A stretch of 7,359 nt of DNA from Magnetovibrio sp. (GCA_016763895.1 JAESSV010000223.1:1-7359), one strand, 5' to 3'. Counted from the first letter of the stretch, positions 1-5,812 are shown. A program made the numbers and translations. The notes: a model not told the origin generated them from the sequence alone.

Positions 1-168
1 ATAATGGAAAACGGATTTTCCCGTATGCCAAAGTGATCCTGGTACAACGACTTGATCATAAATGCGCGGTGTTTCGCTGGTTCGAGTTAAAGGTGTGTGG
101 CGAAAGGCTATCGTTTCTATATATCATTCTATATACCATGGCCCTTGAAAAAGCCGATACGATGAACA

Positions 169-603
169 TCACAGCAGCTGAATTTTTACAGCCGTTCCGC
201 TGGCGACCACCAACAACATGGACTTTCCACCCCCGGAAATTTCCGAATAATCGAGATCCACGCCAATGACGGCATCGGCCCCCGAAATCAAGGCTTCGCG
301 GCGCAGTTCCGTCAGGCAGGTTTTGCGGGCATCCCTGAGAACTTTCTGCGAAGCCCCGGAACGTCCCCCCAAAATGTCGCGAACAGAAGCAAACATGTCT
401 CTAAACATATTCATTCCAAATACGCATTCCGCAGTGATGATGTCTAAACGTTGGGTGACTTTGTATTCCGGCATGGCAAATTCGGTGGTCAAGATGAGAT
501 CAGCCGCCAGTTCGTCAATGACATCCGTGGGCAGCTCGTCGTATTGTTCGGCGGCAATCAGGTCTTCAATTTTTTTTTCATTTTTGGAAAATAGTCTGAA
601 CAT
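169..603 (-). CDS. YbjQ/UPF0145 (DUF74) family protein
   Basis: This encodes 144 residues. Residues 50-143 match the YbjQ/UPF0145 fold family, with the diagnostic run [18 protein letters not shown] at about 66-83, then a Lys/Arg-rich helix and [12 protein letters not shown] at 108-119, ending in [10 protein letters not shown]. Known members are small cytosolic oligomeric proteins, sometimes described as heavy-metal-binding-like; no biochemical role is settled, so none is assigned. Relative to the roughly 105-residue E. coli YbjQ, this protein has an extra N-terminal acidic segment of about 45 residues ([18 protein letters not shown]), probably helical. I chose the ATG at 603 over the one at 615 because GAGG lies 6 nt upstream of it, whereas the 615 ATG has no ribosome binding site. 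The gene diverges from the MFS gene. The family call is firm and the function is unknown. Confidence 0.88.
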   Translation of the reverse strand: MFRLFSKNEKKIEDLIAAEQYDELPTDVIDELAADLILTTEFAMPEYKVTQRLDIITAECVFGMNMFRDMFASVRDILGGRSGASQKVLRDARKTCLTELRREALISGADAVIGVDLDYSEISGGGKSMLLVVASGTAVKIQLL

Positions 604-639
604 GGCGCGCCTCATGATTTTGGGTTATCAGTTGAAGGT

Positions 640-645
640 ATTATA
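640..645 (-). promoter_or_regulatory. Possible -10 element for the UPF0145 gene
   Basis: A perfect TATAAT lies on the minus strand, about 37 nt upstream of the chosen ATG at 603, inside the 73-bp divergent intergenic space. No good -35 hexamer sits 16-18 bp upstream of it, so the call rests on the -10 match and its position only. Confidence 0.35.
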
Positions 646-676
646 GTCATTCGGTCCATTTAGGGTGCTTTTATTT

Positions 677-1879
677 ATGTCTGAACAATCTGCTAAATAT
701 TCTCTGGCCTTTTCGTGCATCGGCCACACGTTTGCCCACTTGATGGCGCCGATTTTTTTTGTCGTGGCGTTAACGCTTGAAACCGAAATGGGTCTGACCC
801 ACGGCGAAGTGGTAAGCCTCATTGTGTTGGGCAATGTTTTGTACGGTGTCGGGGCTCCGTTGGCGGGGTGGTTAGCCGATAAATGGTCCGCTGCGGGCAT
901 GATGTCGTTGTACTATTTTGGTGTCGGGTCGGGCATGATGCTCACCAGCTATGCGCAAACGCCGTTACAATTGGCGGGCTGTTTGACCGTGACCGGGTTG
1001 TTTGGGTCCATCTATCACCCGGTGGGTTTTGCGTGGTTGGTCAGCCAGGTTAAAAAGCGCGGCGCCGCCTTGGGGCTAAACGGCGTGTTTGGGACCGTCG
1101 GGCCGTCTGTTGCGGCTTTGTCGGCGGGTTTTCTCACCGATACCTTCAGTTGGCGGGCGGCCTTTTTCGTGCCGGGTTTTTTGATTTTTGCCACGGGCAT
1201 TCTTTTTTTCATCATGACGAAACGAGACATCATCCATGATCGACCCATGGCCGACGAAGTGCACCACAAAGCCGAGCGCGGCGAAATTGTGCGCGCTATT
1301 TTGGTGTTGGCCGTCACCATGTTGTGTACGGGATTGATTTATCAAACCTTGTCACCCGCATTGCCCAAACTGTTTTCAGACCGCCTAGCCGAGCTTACGG
1401 GTTACGGGACGGGCCAAGGCGTTCTTGGCGTCGGTATGTTGGTGGCTGCGGTTTACATTGTCGCAGGTGGCATGCAGTTGATCGTGGGCCGAATGTGTGA
1501 TCGTTACCCCTTAAAATGGCTCTATATCGGCGCCTATTTTGTGCAAATACCGTTCTTGGTGTTGGCTTCGCAAATGGGTGGAGCGGTGCTTTTGGTCGTG
1601 GTTTTTATCATGGTTTCGGGAAATCAAGCTTCGCTGCCAGTCGAAAATTCGCTGGTGGCGCGCTATGCCCCCCCAAATTGGCGAGCCTTGGCGTTTGGGC
1701 TTAAATTTATTCTGGCCTTCGGCGTCAGCGGTCTGGGCGTCTTGCTGGAAGGCAAAATATATGATCTGACCGGTGGATTTGACTGGTTGTTTATCATCCT
1801 TGCCTGTTTGGCCGTGGTTGGCTTTTGCGGCGGGTGGCTGTTGCCAAATGAGCGCAGGGCTCCAATTGCGGCTGAATAA
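677..1879 (+). CDS. Major facilitator superfamily transporter
   Basis: This is a 400-residue integral inner-membrane protein with about 12 hydrophobic segments in two halves, split by a charged central loop near residues 180-210 (KRDIIHDRPMADEVHHKAER). MFS motif A appears after TM2 as GAPLAGWLADKW (59-70) and a degenerate second copy as GRMCDRYPLKW in the C-terminal half. TM5 carries a motif-C-like GTVGPS (139-144). The IYHPVG segment (113-117 region) resembles the equivalent site in fosmidomycin-resistance-type (Fsr) transporters. Length is normal for the family. Substrate and direction cannot be read from sequence; a proton-driven exporter of small molecules is the likeliest class. The ATG at 677 is preceded by AGGG with an 11-nt spacer. 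A GTG at 665 would add four residues but has no ribosome binding site. It is divergent to the UPF0145 gene and upstream of, but apparently not in, the rplM operon. Confidence 0.9.
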   Translation: MSEQSAKYSLAFSCIGHTFAHLMAPIFFVVALTLETEMGLTHGEVVSLIVLGNVLYGVGAPLAGWLADKWSAAGMMSLYYFGVGSGMMLTSYAQTPLQLAGCLTVTGLFGSIYHPVGFAWLVSQVKKRGAALGLNGVFGTVGPSVAALSAGFLTDTFSWRAAFFVPGFLIFATGILFFIMTKRDIIHDRPMADEVHHKAERGEIVRAILVLAVTMLCTGLIYQTLSPALPKLFSDRLAELTGYGTGQGVLGVGMLVAAVYIVAGGMQLIVGRMCDRYPLKWLYIGAYFVQIPFLVLASQMGGAVLLVVVFIMVSGNQASLPVENSLVARYAPPNWRALAFGLKFILAFGVSGLGVLLEGKIYDLTGGFDWLFIILACLAVVGFCGGWLLPNERRAPIAAE

Positions 1880-1965
1880 GGCCTGATTAATAGGGGTATT
1901 ATGATACCGTGAATATAAGTCATTGTTTTTAAACGTAAATTTAAGGCGGTGTCGAAAAAAATGGT

Positions 1966-1994
1966 TTGACAGGGGGCGTAGAGTGGCTTAAAAC
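1966..1994 (+). promoter_or_regulatory. Sigma70-type promoter of rplM-rpsI
   Basis: A perfect -35 TTGACA (1966-1971), a 17-bp spacer and a -10 TAAAAC (1989-1994) form a strong housekeeping promoter. Transcription would begin near 2000-2002 and give a leader of about 97 nt before rplM. A strong dedicated promoter is expected for a ribosomal protein operon. It lies after the MFS gene, so the operon does not need read-through. Confidence 0.75.
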
Positions 1995-2008
1995 CCGCAT
2001 CAAGACGA

Positions 2009-2049
2009 GGGTGTGCTTGTTTGTGCGCCCTTATTTTGTTTTTTATTTC
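2009..2049 (+). promoter_or_regulatory. Terminator-like hairpin in the rplM leader (possible attenuator)
   Basis: GGGTGTGC (2009-2016) can pair with GTGCGCCC (2023-2030) around a 6-nt loop, giving 8 pairs, 3 of them G-U. A T-rich tract follows from 2031 to 2049 (TTATTTTGTTTTTTATTTC). It begins about 8 nt after the predicted start of transcription, so it lies inside the rplM leader. It could attenuate the operon, or simply stop transcripts arriving from the MFS gene. The pairing is directly visible; the regulatory role is inferred. Confidence 0.45.
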
Positions 2050-2058
2050 TAGATATTG

Positions 2059-2081
2059 GGAGGCGTCTTTTATGGCGCCCC
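2059..2081 (+). promoter_or_regulatory. Hairpin over the leader Shine-Dalgarno and upstream-ORF start
   Basis: GG (2059-2060) and GGCG (2062-2065) can pair with CGCCCC (2076-2081), with A2061 bulged. The 10-nt loop contains the ATG at 2072-2074. The stem covers most of the strong Shine-Dalgarno GGGAGG (2058-2063). Folding would hide that ribosome binding site and leave the start codon in the loop, as in many ribosomal protein translational operators. The role is inferred. Confidence 0.35.
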
Positions 2082-2101
2082 GGATTGAGGCAAGCTTATG
2101 A
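2072..2101 (+). CDS. 9-codon upstream ORF overlapping the rplM start (possible leader peptide)
   Basis: This ORF reads MAPRIEASL then TGA. It has a better ribosome binding site than many real genes: GGGAGG at 2058-2063, 8 nt before the ATG. Its TGA (2099-2101) overlaps the rplM ATG (2098-2100) in the ATGA arrangement typical of translational coupling, so ribosomes ending here could re-initiate on rplM. The rplM gene also has its own GAGG (2087-2090) lying inside this ORF. Because the peptide is so short, chance cannot be excluded; conservation across relatives would decide. Confidence 0.35.
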   Translation: MAPRIEASL

Positions 2102-2562
2102 AGACCTACTCCGCTAAGCCCTCCGACGTAGAAAAGAAATGGTTTATTGTTGACGCCAAGGACATTGTTCTTGGTCGTATGGCAAGCCAAATCGCTCTGC
2201 GTTTACGTGGCAAACACAAACCTATGTTCACTCCAAACATTGATTGTGGCGACAACGTTATTGTGATCAACGCTGAAAAAGTAAAATTGACAGGTCGCAA
2301 AATGACCGACAAAAAGTTTTACTGGCACACGGGTCACCCTGGCGGCATCAAAGAACGCACAATGGAAGCGATCTTGACCGGGAAACATCCTGAACGGGTT
2401 GTGACCAAAGCTGTTGAACGCATGATTTCACGCTCTCCTTTGGGCCGTGCTCAAATGCGTAAATTGCATGTTTATGCGGGTACGGATCATCCTCATATCG
2501 CTCAGAACCCAGAAGTTCTCGACATCGCATCAATGAATCCTAAAAACACAAGGGGCAAATAA
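2098..2562 (+). CDS. rplM: 50S ribosomal protein L13
   Basis: This encodes 154 residues, normal for alphaproteobacterial L13. L13 is an early-assembling 23S rRNA-binding protein of the large subunit. Recognised segments are the N-terminal [23 protein letters not shown] (about 15-30), [12 protein letters not shown], the [11 protein letters not shown] core, the [12 protein letters not shown] signature (about 74-85), [13 protein letters not shown] (about 105-117) and the C-terminal [12 protein letters not shown]. The start at 2098 has GAGG 7 nt upstream and overlaps the stop of a 9-codon upstream ORF. It is first in the rplM-rpsI operon, with its stop two bases before the rpsI start. In E. coli, L13 represses its own operon through the leader; whether that holds here is unknown, though the leader is structured. 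Confidence 0.98.
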   Translation: MKTYSAKPSDVEKKWFIVDAKDIVLGRMASQIALRLRGKHKPMFTPNIDCGDNVIVINAEKVKLTGRKMTDKKFYWHTGHPGGIKERTMEAILTGKHPERVVTKAVERMISRSPLGRAQMRKLHVYAGTDHPHIAQNPEVLDIASMNPKNTRGK

Positions 2563-2564
2563 AC

Positions 2565-3053
2565 ATGGCTGATCTTGGCGATCTTAAAGATCTGGTTGCA
2601 GGTGGCGATATCGCAACCACAACCGAAGCTGCAGCTCCTGAAGTTGCGGCACCAAAACTCGACGCCCAAGGCCGCGCGTATGCGACGGGCAAGCGTAAAA
2701 ATGCAATTGCTCGTGTCTGGTTGAAACCGGGCTCTGGTAAAGTGACCGTAAATGGCCGCGACATCGAAGTTTATTTCGCACGTCCCGTGTTGCGCATGAT
2801 CATCAACCAACCGTTCCACGTTTGCGAACGCGATGGCCGATTCGACGTCGTCGCTACGGTCGTTGGTGGTGGTTTGTCCGGTCAAGCCGGCGCCGTTCGC
2901 CACGGCATCTCAAAATGCCTGAACCTTTACGAGCCAGGCCTGCGCCCAGCTCTGAAAAAGAACGGCTTCTTGACCCGCGATTCACGTGTTGTTGAACGTA
3001 AAAAATACGGTCGCGCAAAAGCTCGTCGTAGCTTCCAGTTCTCAAAACGTTAA
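2565..3053 (+). CDS. rpsI: 30S ribosomal protein S9
   Basis: This encodes 162 residues. Residues from about 41 onward are canonical S9: [31 protein letters not shown], then [19 protein letters not shown] and the C-terminal [17 protein letters not shown]. The basic SKR tail is the part that reaches the P-site tRNA in the small subunit. The first 40 or so residues form an acidic, Ala-rich extension ([20 protein letters not shown]) absent from the 130-residue E. coli protein but common in Alphaproteobacteria. AGGGG near the end of rplM, about 9 nt before the ATG, serves as ribosome binding site, so the two genes are tightly coupled. A strong terminator follows directly. Confidence 0.98.
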   Translation: MADLGDLKDLVAGGDIATTTEAAAPEVAAPKLDAQGRAYATGKRKNAIARVWLKPGSGKVTVNGRDIEVYFARPVLRMIINQPFHVCERDGRFDVVATVVGGGLSGQAGAVRHGISKCLNLYEPGLRPALKKNGFLTRDSRVVERKKYGRAKARRSFQFSKR

Positions 3054-3076
3054 ACCAAAAACGTTCCATCGTTATC

Positions 3077-3108
3077 AAAAAGGGCTACCTTCGGGTGGCC
3101 CTTTTTTT
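3077..3108 (+). terminator. Rho-independent terminator of rplM-rpsI
   Basis: GGGCTACC (3082-3089) pairs with GGTGGCCC (3094-3101) around a stable TTCG tetraloop. It is preceded by five A (3077-3081) and followed by seven T (3102-3108). The A-stem-T symmetry would let it work in both directions. It starts 24 bases after the rpsI stop. Confidence 0.95.
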
Positions 3109-3111
3109 GTG
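3096..3111 (+). repeat. 16-bp direct repeat, left copy (in the rpsI terminator)
   Basis: TGGCCCTTTTTTTGTG occurs here as the 3' arm and T-tract of the rpsI terminator, and again, identical over 16 bp, at 4475-4490. The two copies bracket the AT-rich block with the unknown gene, as a target-site duplication or att core would. Independent terminators with similar G/C arms and T-tracts remain a possible explanation. Confidence 0.5.
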
Positions 3112-3397
3112 TATTTTATTTAGGATTCTTTTAAAAAGAGGGCTTGGTCGATTGAATTGGTATGCTGGCTTGTAATTCCCTGTTCTCGTGATCTTGCAAC
3201 AGTTTGCAAACACCTCTTTGGACTTTACGTGGGCTAGGGGAGAGAGGTGGAATTTGTTGTCTGATAGAGAGTAAATGAATTCTTTTGAATTAATAAATTC
3301 AACCTAATGAGCGGTGGTTATCTTTTTACTACCACTGACAAATGGTCTGTATTAAGATTATTACTTATAAGATTTGCTTGTAAAAGAGGAACATAAT
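3112..3397. other. AT-rich, inverted-repeat-rich region upstream of the unknown gene
   Basis: These 286 bases hold no convincing gene. Visible structure includes two TTGCAA hexamers 10 bp apart (3194-3199 and 3204-3209), the second inside the 10-bp palindrome GTTTGCAAAC (3202-3211). CACCTCT (3211-3217) pairs with AGAGGTG (3243-3249) across 25 nt. The palindrome TTGAATT-AATA-AATTCAA spans 3285-3302. GTGGT (3314-3318) faces ACCAC (3330-3334). A weak promoter may be CTGACA (3335-3340) with TATTAC (3359-3364) at 18-bp spacing. The area reads as a regulatory region or structured RNA; which one is not resolved. Confidence 0.45.
3285..3302. promoter_or_regulatory. Perfect 18-bp palindrome, operator-like
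   Basis: The arms TTGAATT and AATTCAA flank a 4-bp centre, AATA. The site lies 95 bp upstream of the start of the unknown gene, in a place where a dimeric repressor could act. AT-rich sequence makes such palindromes less rare, so this is tentative. Confidence 0.3.
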
Positions 3398-4384
3398 ATG
3401 GGGTGGAAGGGGGCTTTTAGATCCATGGCAGCTGCGGGAAGAGCGGCAGAGAGAGAAGCCCGTAGGCGACAGCGCGAACTTGAGAAAGAACAGAAATTTT
3501 ATGATAAAATGGAAGAGCTTGAACAAGCAGCTTATGAAGTTGAATGTTATGATAACTACATTGATCGCATTACATCAATCCACACTGAAATATGTATCAG
3601 TATTGATTGGCAATCTATATTCAATGAGCCACAACCAAAGCAACCCTCACCTGAGAATAAGTCCGAAAAAGCTGCTCGATATAACTTTGAGACCTATAGC
3701 CCAAACTTCTTTGTTAAATTAATTGGCTCAACTGAGAAGACTAAAGAATCGTTAAAAATGGAAATCAATACGGCAATACAAACGGATCAAGTCAGCAACC
3801 AAAAAGCCATAACTGTTTATCAAGAAAACTTAACCCAATGGGGGACTCAAGTTGAACTTGCTAAAGGTGTGTTAGCAAATGAACCAACTGCTTATAAAGA
3901 AGCCATAGCGAACGTTGAAATTTTTTCTGAGGTTAAAGAATTGGGTTCTAAATTAAATTTTCGATTTACGGATGAATCCTGTGTTTTCTGTACAATTAAA
4001 GTGCATTCCAAGAGCATTATTCCTGAACAATCAAAATCACTTTTAAAATCTGGTCGGTTAACACAAAAGAATCTAGCCAAAGGGAAGTTTTTTGAATTGT
4101 ACCAAGATTATGTTTGCGGGGTTGTTTTGCGGGTTGCCAATGAGACGTTTTCAATTTTACCTATAGAAAGTATAACAGTGACTGCAAGTGATGATATTCT
4201 TGATAAAAAAACAGGTCATATAAAAGAGCAGCCCATTGTATCAGCCTTTATTCCTCGACAAACGCTTGAGAGTCTAAACATGGATCTAATCGATCCTTCT
4301 GATTCAATGGAGAATTTCATTCATCAGATGAATTTTAAAAAAACTCAGGGTTTTTCCGCTGTAAAGGAAGTTGACCCATTATAG
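3398..4384 (+). CDS. Conserved-looking protein of unknown function, AT-rich gene
   Basis: This encodes 328 residues. The ATG at 3398 has a near-perfect AGAGGA (3385-3390) 7 nt upstream; an upstream in-frame start at 3374 has none. There is no signal peptide or membrane segment. Residues 1-57 are MGWKGAFRSM followed by a strongly charged Arg/Glu helix (RAAEREARRRQRELEKEQK) and EELEQAAYEVECYDNYIDRI, likely a coiled coil. Residues 78-100 are a Pro/Lys/Glu-rich linker. A second helical stretch runs from about 112 to 175. From about 183 the character changes to a mixed alpha/beta domain: LNFRF, SCVFCTIKVH, FFELYQDYVCGVVLRVA (231-247), LPIESITVTASDDILD (254-269), then IPRQTLESLNMDLIDPSDSMENFIHQMNFKK... 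near the C-terminus. Cys195 and Cys198 form a CxxC but no metal site is evident. The ordered motifs suggest a real protein family, but I cannot name one or assign a function. Low GC and flanking 16-bp repeats suggest transfer. Confidence 0.85.
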   Translation: MGWKGAFRSMAAAGRAAEREARRRQRELEKEQKFYDKMEELEQAAYEVECYDNYIDRITSIHTEICISIDWQSIFNEPQPKQPSPENKSEKAARYNFETYSPNFFVKLIGSTEKTKESLKMEINTAIQTDQVSNQKAITVYQENLTQWGTQVELAKGVLANEPTAYKEAIANVEIFSEVKELGSKLNFRFTDESCVFCTIKVHSKSIIPEQSKSLLKSGRLTQKNLAKGKFFELYQDYVCGVVLRVANETFSILPIESITVTASDDILDKKTGHIKEQPIVSAFIPRQTLESLNMDLIDPSDSMENFIHQMNFKKTQGFSAVKEVDPL

Positions 4385-4456
4385 TTCAGTAATATTTCAT
4401 AGTGTCTGAGGTCGTGTTGGAAATGTTAAGTTACAGAGTATTCTGTTTCTAAAAAT

Positions 4457-4487
4457 CGCCCAAGAGTTTCCCCTTGGCCCTTTTTTT
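4457..4487 (+). terminator. Terminator between the unknown gene and the cyclic-nucleotide-binding gene
   Basis: CCAAG (4460-4464) pairs with CTTGG (4473-4477) around an 8-nt loop. Beyond it lie one mismatch and a further G-C pair, then seven T (4481-4487). On the opposite strand the same stem is followed by five T (4455-4451), so it can serve both converging genes. The stem is weaker than that of the rpsI terminator, whose 3' half it shares. Confidence 0.65.
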
Positions 4488-4490
4488 GTG
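4475..4490 (+). repeat. 16-bp direct repeat, right copy
   Basis: TGGCCCTTTTTTTGTG, identical to 3096-3111. The copies are 1,379 bp apart start to start. Six bases separate this copy from the stop codon of the converging minus-strand gene (4497-4499). Confidence 0.5.
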
Positions 4491-4496
4491 AGTACT

Positions 4497-4913
4497 CTAC
4501 TTCTTCCACCCGCCCCAATTCGGGTCCTTGTCTCTTGCTATGAATTCGTCGGCCATTTCGCGGACGCGGGTGACGAGTTTTAGGACCATGATCTTCATGG
4601 CGGGGTCAATGGTGCTGAGACGTTCCTCGAAGGCTTGTCGGGGCATTTTGATGACTTCGACCTCGGATATGGCAATGGCGGAGGCCATTCTGGGGCGGCC
4701 ATCAAACAGGGCCATTTCGCCAAAGGTTTCCCCGAATCCGATTTTTGCAAGGGTTTGTGGGACCGGTGACATCGTGTCTTTGCGGATTTCAACATCGCCC
4801 CGTTTTATGATATAGGCCGCGTCACCATCTTCACCTTCGTTAAAAACGATATCGCCGGGTGCATAGGTGATGAGTTCAAATGTATTGTCATACTCTCGAA
4901 CATTTATATCCAT
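4497..4913 (-). CDS. Single-domain cyclic-nucleotide-binding protein (Crp-type sensor domain)
   Basis: This encodes 138 residues made almost entirely of one cNMP-binding beta-barrel. Visible landmarks are YAPGDIVFNEGEDGDAAYIIKRGDVEI (17-43) and the phosphate-binding cassette FGEMALFDGRPRMASAI (64-80). Glu66 and Arg75 sit at the positions that hold the ribose 2'-OH and the cyclic phosphate in CRP and PKA. Residues 93-126 form the following helices. The C-terminal helix-turn-helix of Crp/Fnr regulators is absent, and the protein ends in PNWGGWKK, so it is unlikely to bind DNA by itself. Such stand-alone domains may act by binding partner proteins; the partner is unknown. The ribosome binding site is modest (AAGGA 11 nt before the ATG). 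It converges on the AT-rich block. Confidence 0.9.
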   Translation of the reverse strand: MDINVREYDNTFELITYAPGDIVFNEGEDGDAAYIIKRGDVEIRKDTMSPVPQTLAKIGFGETFGEMALFDGRPRMASAIAISEVEVIKMPRQAFEERLSTIDPAMKIMVLKLVTRVREMADEFIARDKDPNWGGWKK

Positions 4914-5066
4914 AATCCGTAAAATCCTTATATCCGCGCAAATTTGGCGAACAGGCTGGGGTGAGTAACCTATTACACATGGGTGCGACCCCTGTTTTTT
5001 ACAATTATTTTCATTTTATTGATTTATGTCATTGATCCTTTGGAGTTGTCGGGGTAAACAGACGCA

Positions 5067-5080
5067 GCTTGGTGACAAGC
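5067..5080 (+). repeat. Perfect hairpin with GTGA loop just upstream of tRNA-Pro
   Basis: GCTTG and CAAGC flank a GTGA (GNRA-type) tetraloop, ending 12 bases before the tRNA 5' end. It would lie in the precursor 5' leader, or overlap the tRNA promoter, for which I could not find clear hexamers. Confidence 0.3.
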
Positions 5081-5092
5081 TATTAAAAATGT

Positions 5093-5169
<77 letters not shown>

Positions 5170-5224
5170 TTTTTAAATTTAGGCTTGCATCATAGCCAAA
5201 AACATCGAAAATGGGCTGATCATA

Positions 5225-5243
5225 ACGTAAGGTAACTTAACGT
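5225..5243. promoter_or_regulatory. Imperfect palindrome before the complex I subunit gene
   Basis: ACGTAAG (5225-5231) and CTTAACGT (5236-5243) are inverted copies that differ by one inserted base. The site ends 17 bases before the start codon, over the region just ahead of the ribosome binding site (GGGGG, 7 nt before the ATG). It could be an operator or chance. Confidence 0.25.
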
Positions 5244-5260
5244 CATCTGGGGGCTTAAAA

Positions 5261-5557
5261 ATGGCGAATGCGCGTATCTACTGTCCAACCAACAACATCA
5301 TGCAATCGGGCAAGGCTCAGGCTGCGCAGTGGCTGTTAGAATTTGAACCTGCGGAACGTAAAACCCCCGACGCCCTTATGGGATGGAGCGGTTCTGGCGA
5401 TATGCTTCAGCAAATTAAAATGAGTTTTGCATCGTGTGAAGATGCCGTGGCCTATGCCAAGCGGTCGGGCATTGATGCCGAAGTGATCGCCGTAAACCCT
5501 GTAAAAAAGACGCTCAAGAATTACGCGGACCGTTTTGCGTTTGATCGTATTACATAG
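5261..5557 (+). CDS. NDUFS4-like NADH dehydrogenase (complex I) accessory subunit
   Basis: This encodes 98 residues matching the ETC complex I NDUFS4-type conserved region from end to end: ARIYCPTNNIMQSGKAQAAQW (4-24), LLEFEPAERKTPDALMGWSGSGD (25-47), then SFASCEDAVAYAKRSGIDAEV (55-75) and the terminal KNYADRFAFDRI (86-97). The family is an accessory subunit on the peripheral arm of complex I, near the NADH-oxidising modules, found in Alphaproteobacteria and as mitochondrial NDUFS4. It is soluble with no signal peptide in this form. The start is fixed by GGGGG 7 nt upstream. It sits alone between two tRNA genes, away from any nuo cluster in this window. The family call is firm; an exact orthologue symbol is not given. 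Confidence 0.94.
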   Translation: MANARIYCPTNNIMQSGKAQAAQWLLEFEPAERKTPDALMGWSGSGDMLQQIKMSFASCEDAVAYAKRSGIDAEVIAVNPVKKTLKNYADRFAFDRIT

Positions 5558-5559
5558 CC

Positions 5560-5583
5560 CATTAAAAAAATCATTTCTTAATG
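5560..5583 (+). terminator. AT-rich hairpin after the complex I subunit gene (weak terminator)
   Basis: CATTAA (5560-5565) pairs with TTAATG (5578-5583), and AAA (5567-5569) with TTT (5574-5576) across one mismatch. It starts two bases after the stop codon and ends 10 bases before tRNA-Arg. It lacks G-C pairs and a clean T-tract, so termination would be weak. Confidence 0.25.
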
Positions 5584-5593
5584 AATCTTTCTT

Positions 5594-5670
5594 GGCCCCG
5601 TAGCTCAGTTGGATAGAGCATCAGATTTCTAATCTGGCGGTCGCATGTTCGAATCATGCCGGGGTCACCA
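5594..5670 (+). tRNA. tRNA-Arg (anticodon TCT)
   Basis: This is a 77-nt cloverleaf with encoded CCA. The acceptor stem GGCCCCG pairs with CGGGGTC (one G-U), and the discriminator is A. The anticodon stem TCAGA/TCTGG holds the loop TTTCTAA with anticodon TCT at 5628-5630, which reads AGA/AGG Arg codons. The T-arm has GTTCGAATC. Such tRNA 3' ends are common integration sites, and the 930 bases after it hold decayed genes of that type. I found no second copy of the tRNA 3' end in this window. Confidence 0.97.
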
Positions 5671-5715
5671 ATATTTCAACGGCTTAGTGTGTATTCAGGC
5701 TAGAAATCTTCCTTG

Positions 5716-5738
5716 TGCCCATGCCCATGCCCATGCCC
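5716..5738 (-). repeat. Hexanucleotide tandem repeat (TGCCCA, 3.8 copies)
   Basis: Three full TGCCCA units and five bases of a fourth. On the minus strand one frame reads Gly-His four times, then KEDF and a stop at 5702-5700. Gly-His tails occur at the ends of metal-handling proteins, but the frame is open only back to a TGA at 5777 and has no start codon, so at most this is the tail of a lost gene. Confidence 0.55.
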
Positions 5739-5812
5739 GTCCCGTGTCCATGCCGCACCCGTCCTGCACAACGTTCAACAGAAAAATAGATAAGAGGCTC
5801 TTGCCTGCCCGG

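Noticed and set aside
4..36. Short frame ending ENGFSRMPK and a TGA, possibly the tail of a gene to the left
   Set aside because: Only about 10 residues are visible and nothing identifies them, so it cannot be told from chance.
3..269. A frame open from the window start to 269 on the plus strand
   Set aside because: Its second half runs antisense through the C-terminus of the well-supported UPF0145 gene, its composition is unlike a known protein, and no ribosome binding site supports an internal start.
1895..1908. GGTAT-TATG-ATACC hairpin after the MFS gene
   Set aside because: The stem is five pairs and AT-rich, and no T-tract follows within 15 bases; not a credible terminator.
1663..2190. 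175-codon minus-strand frame opposite the MFS 3' end, the rplM promoter and the rplM start
   Set aside because: It overlaps two firm genes and a clear promoter on the other strand and shows no family-like motifs; a shadow frame.
4981..5000. GGGT-GCG-ACCC followed by a T-run, terminator-like on the plus strand
   Set aside because: The stem has only four pairs with a 3-nt loop, and no plus-strand gene lies upstream that would need it.
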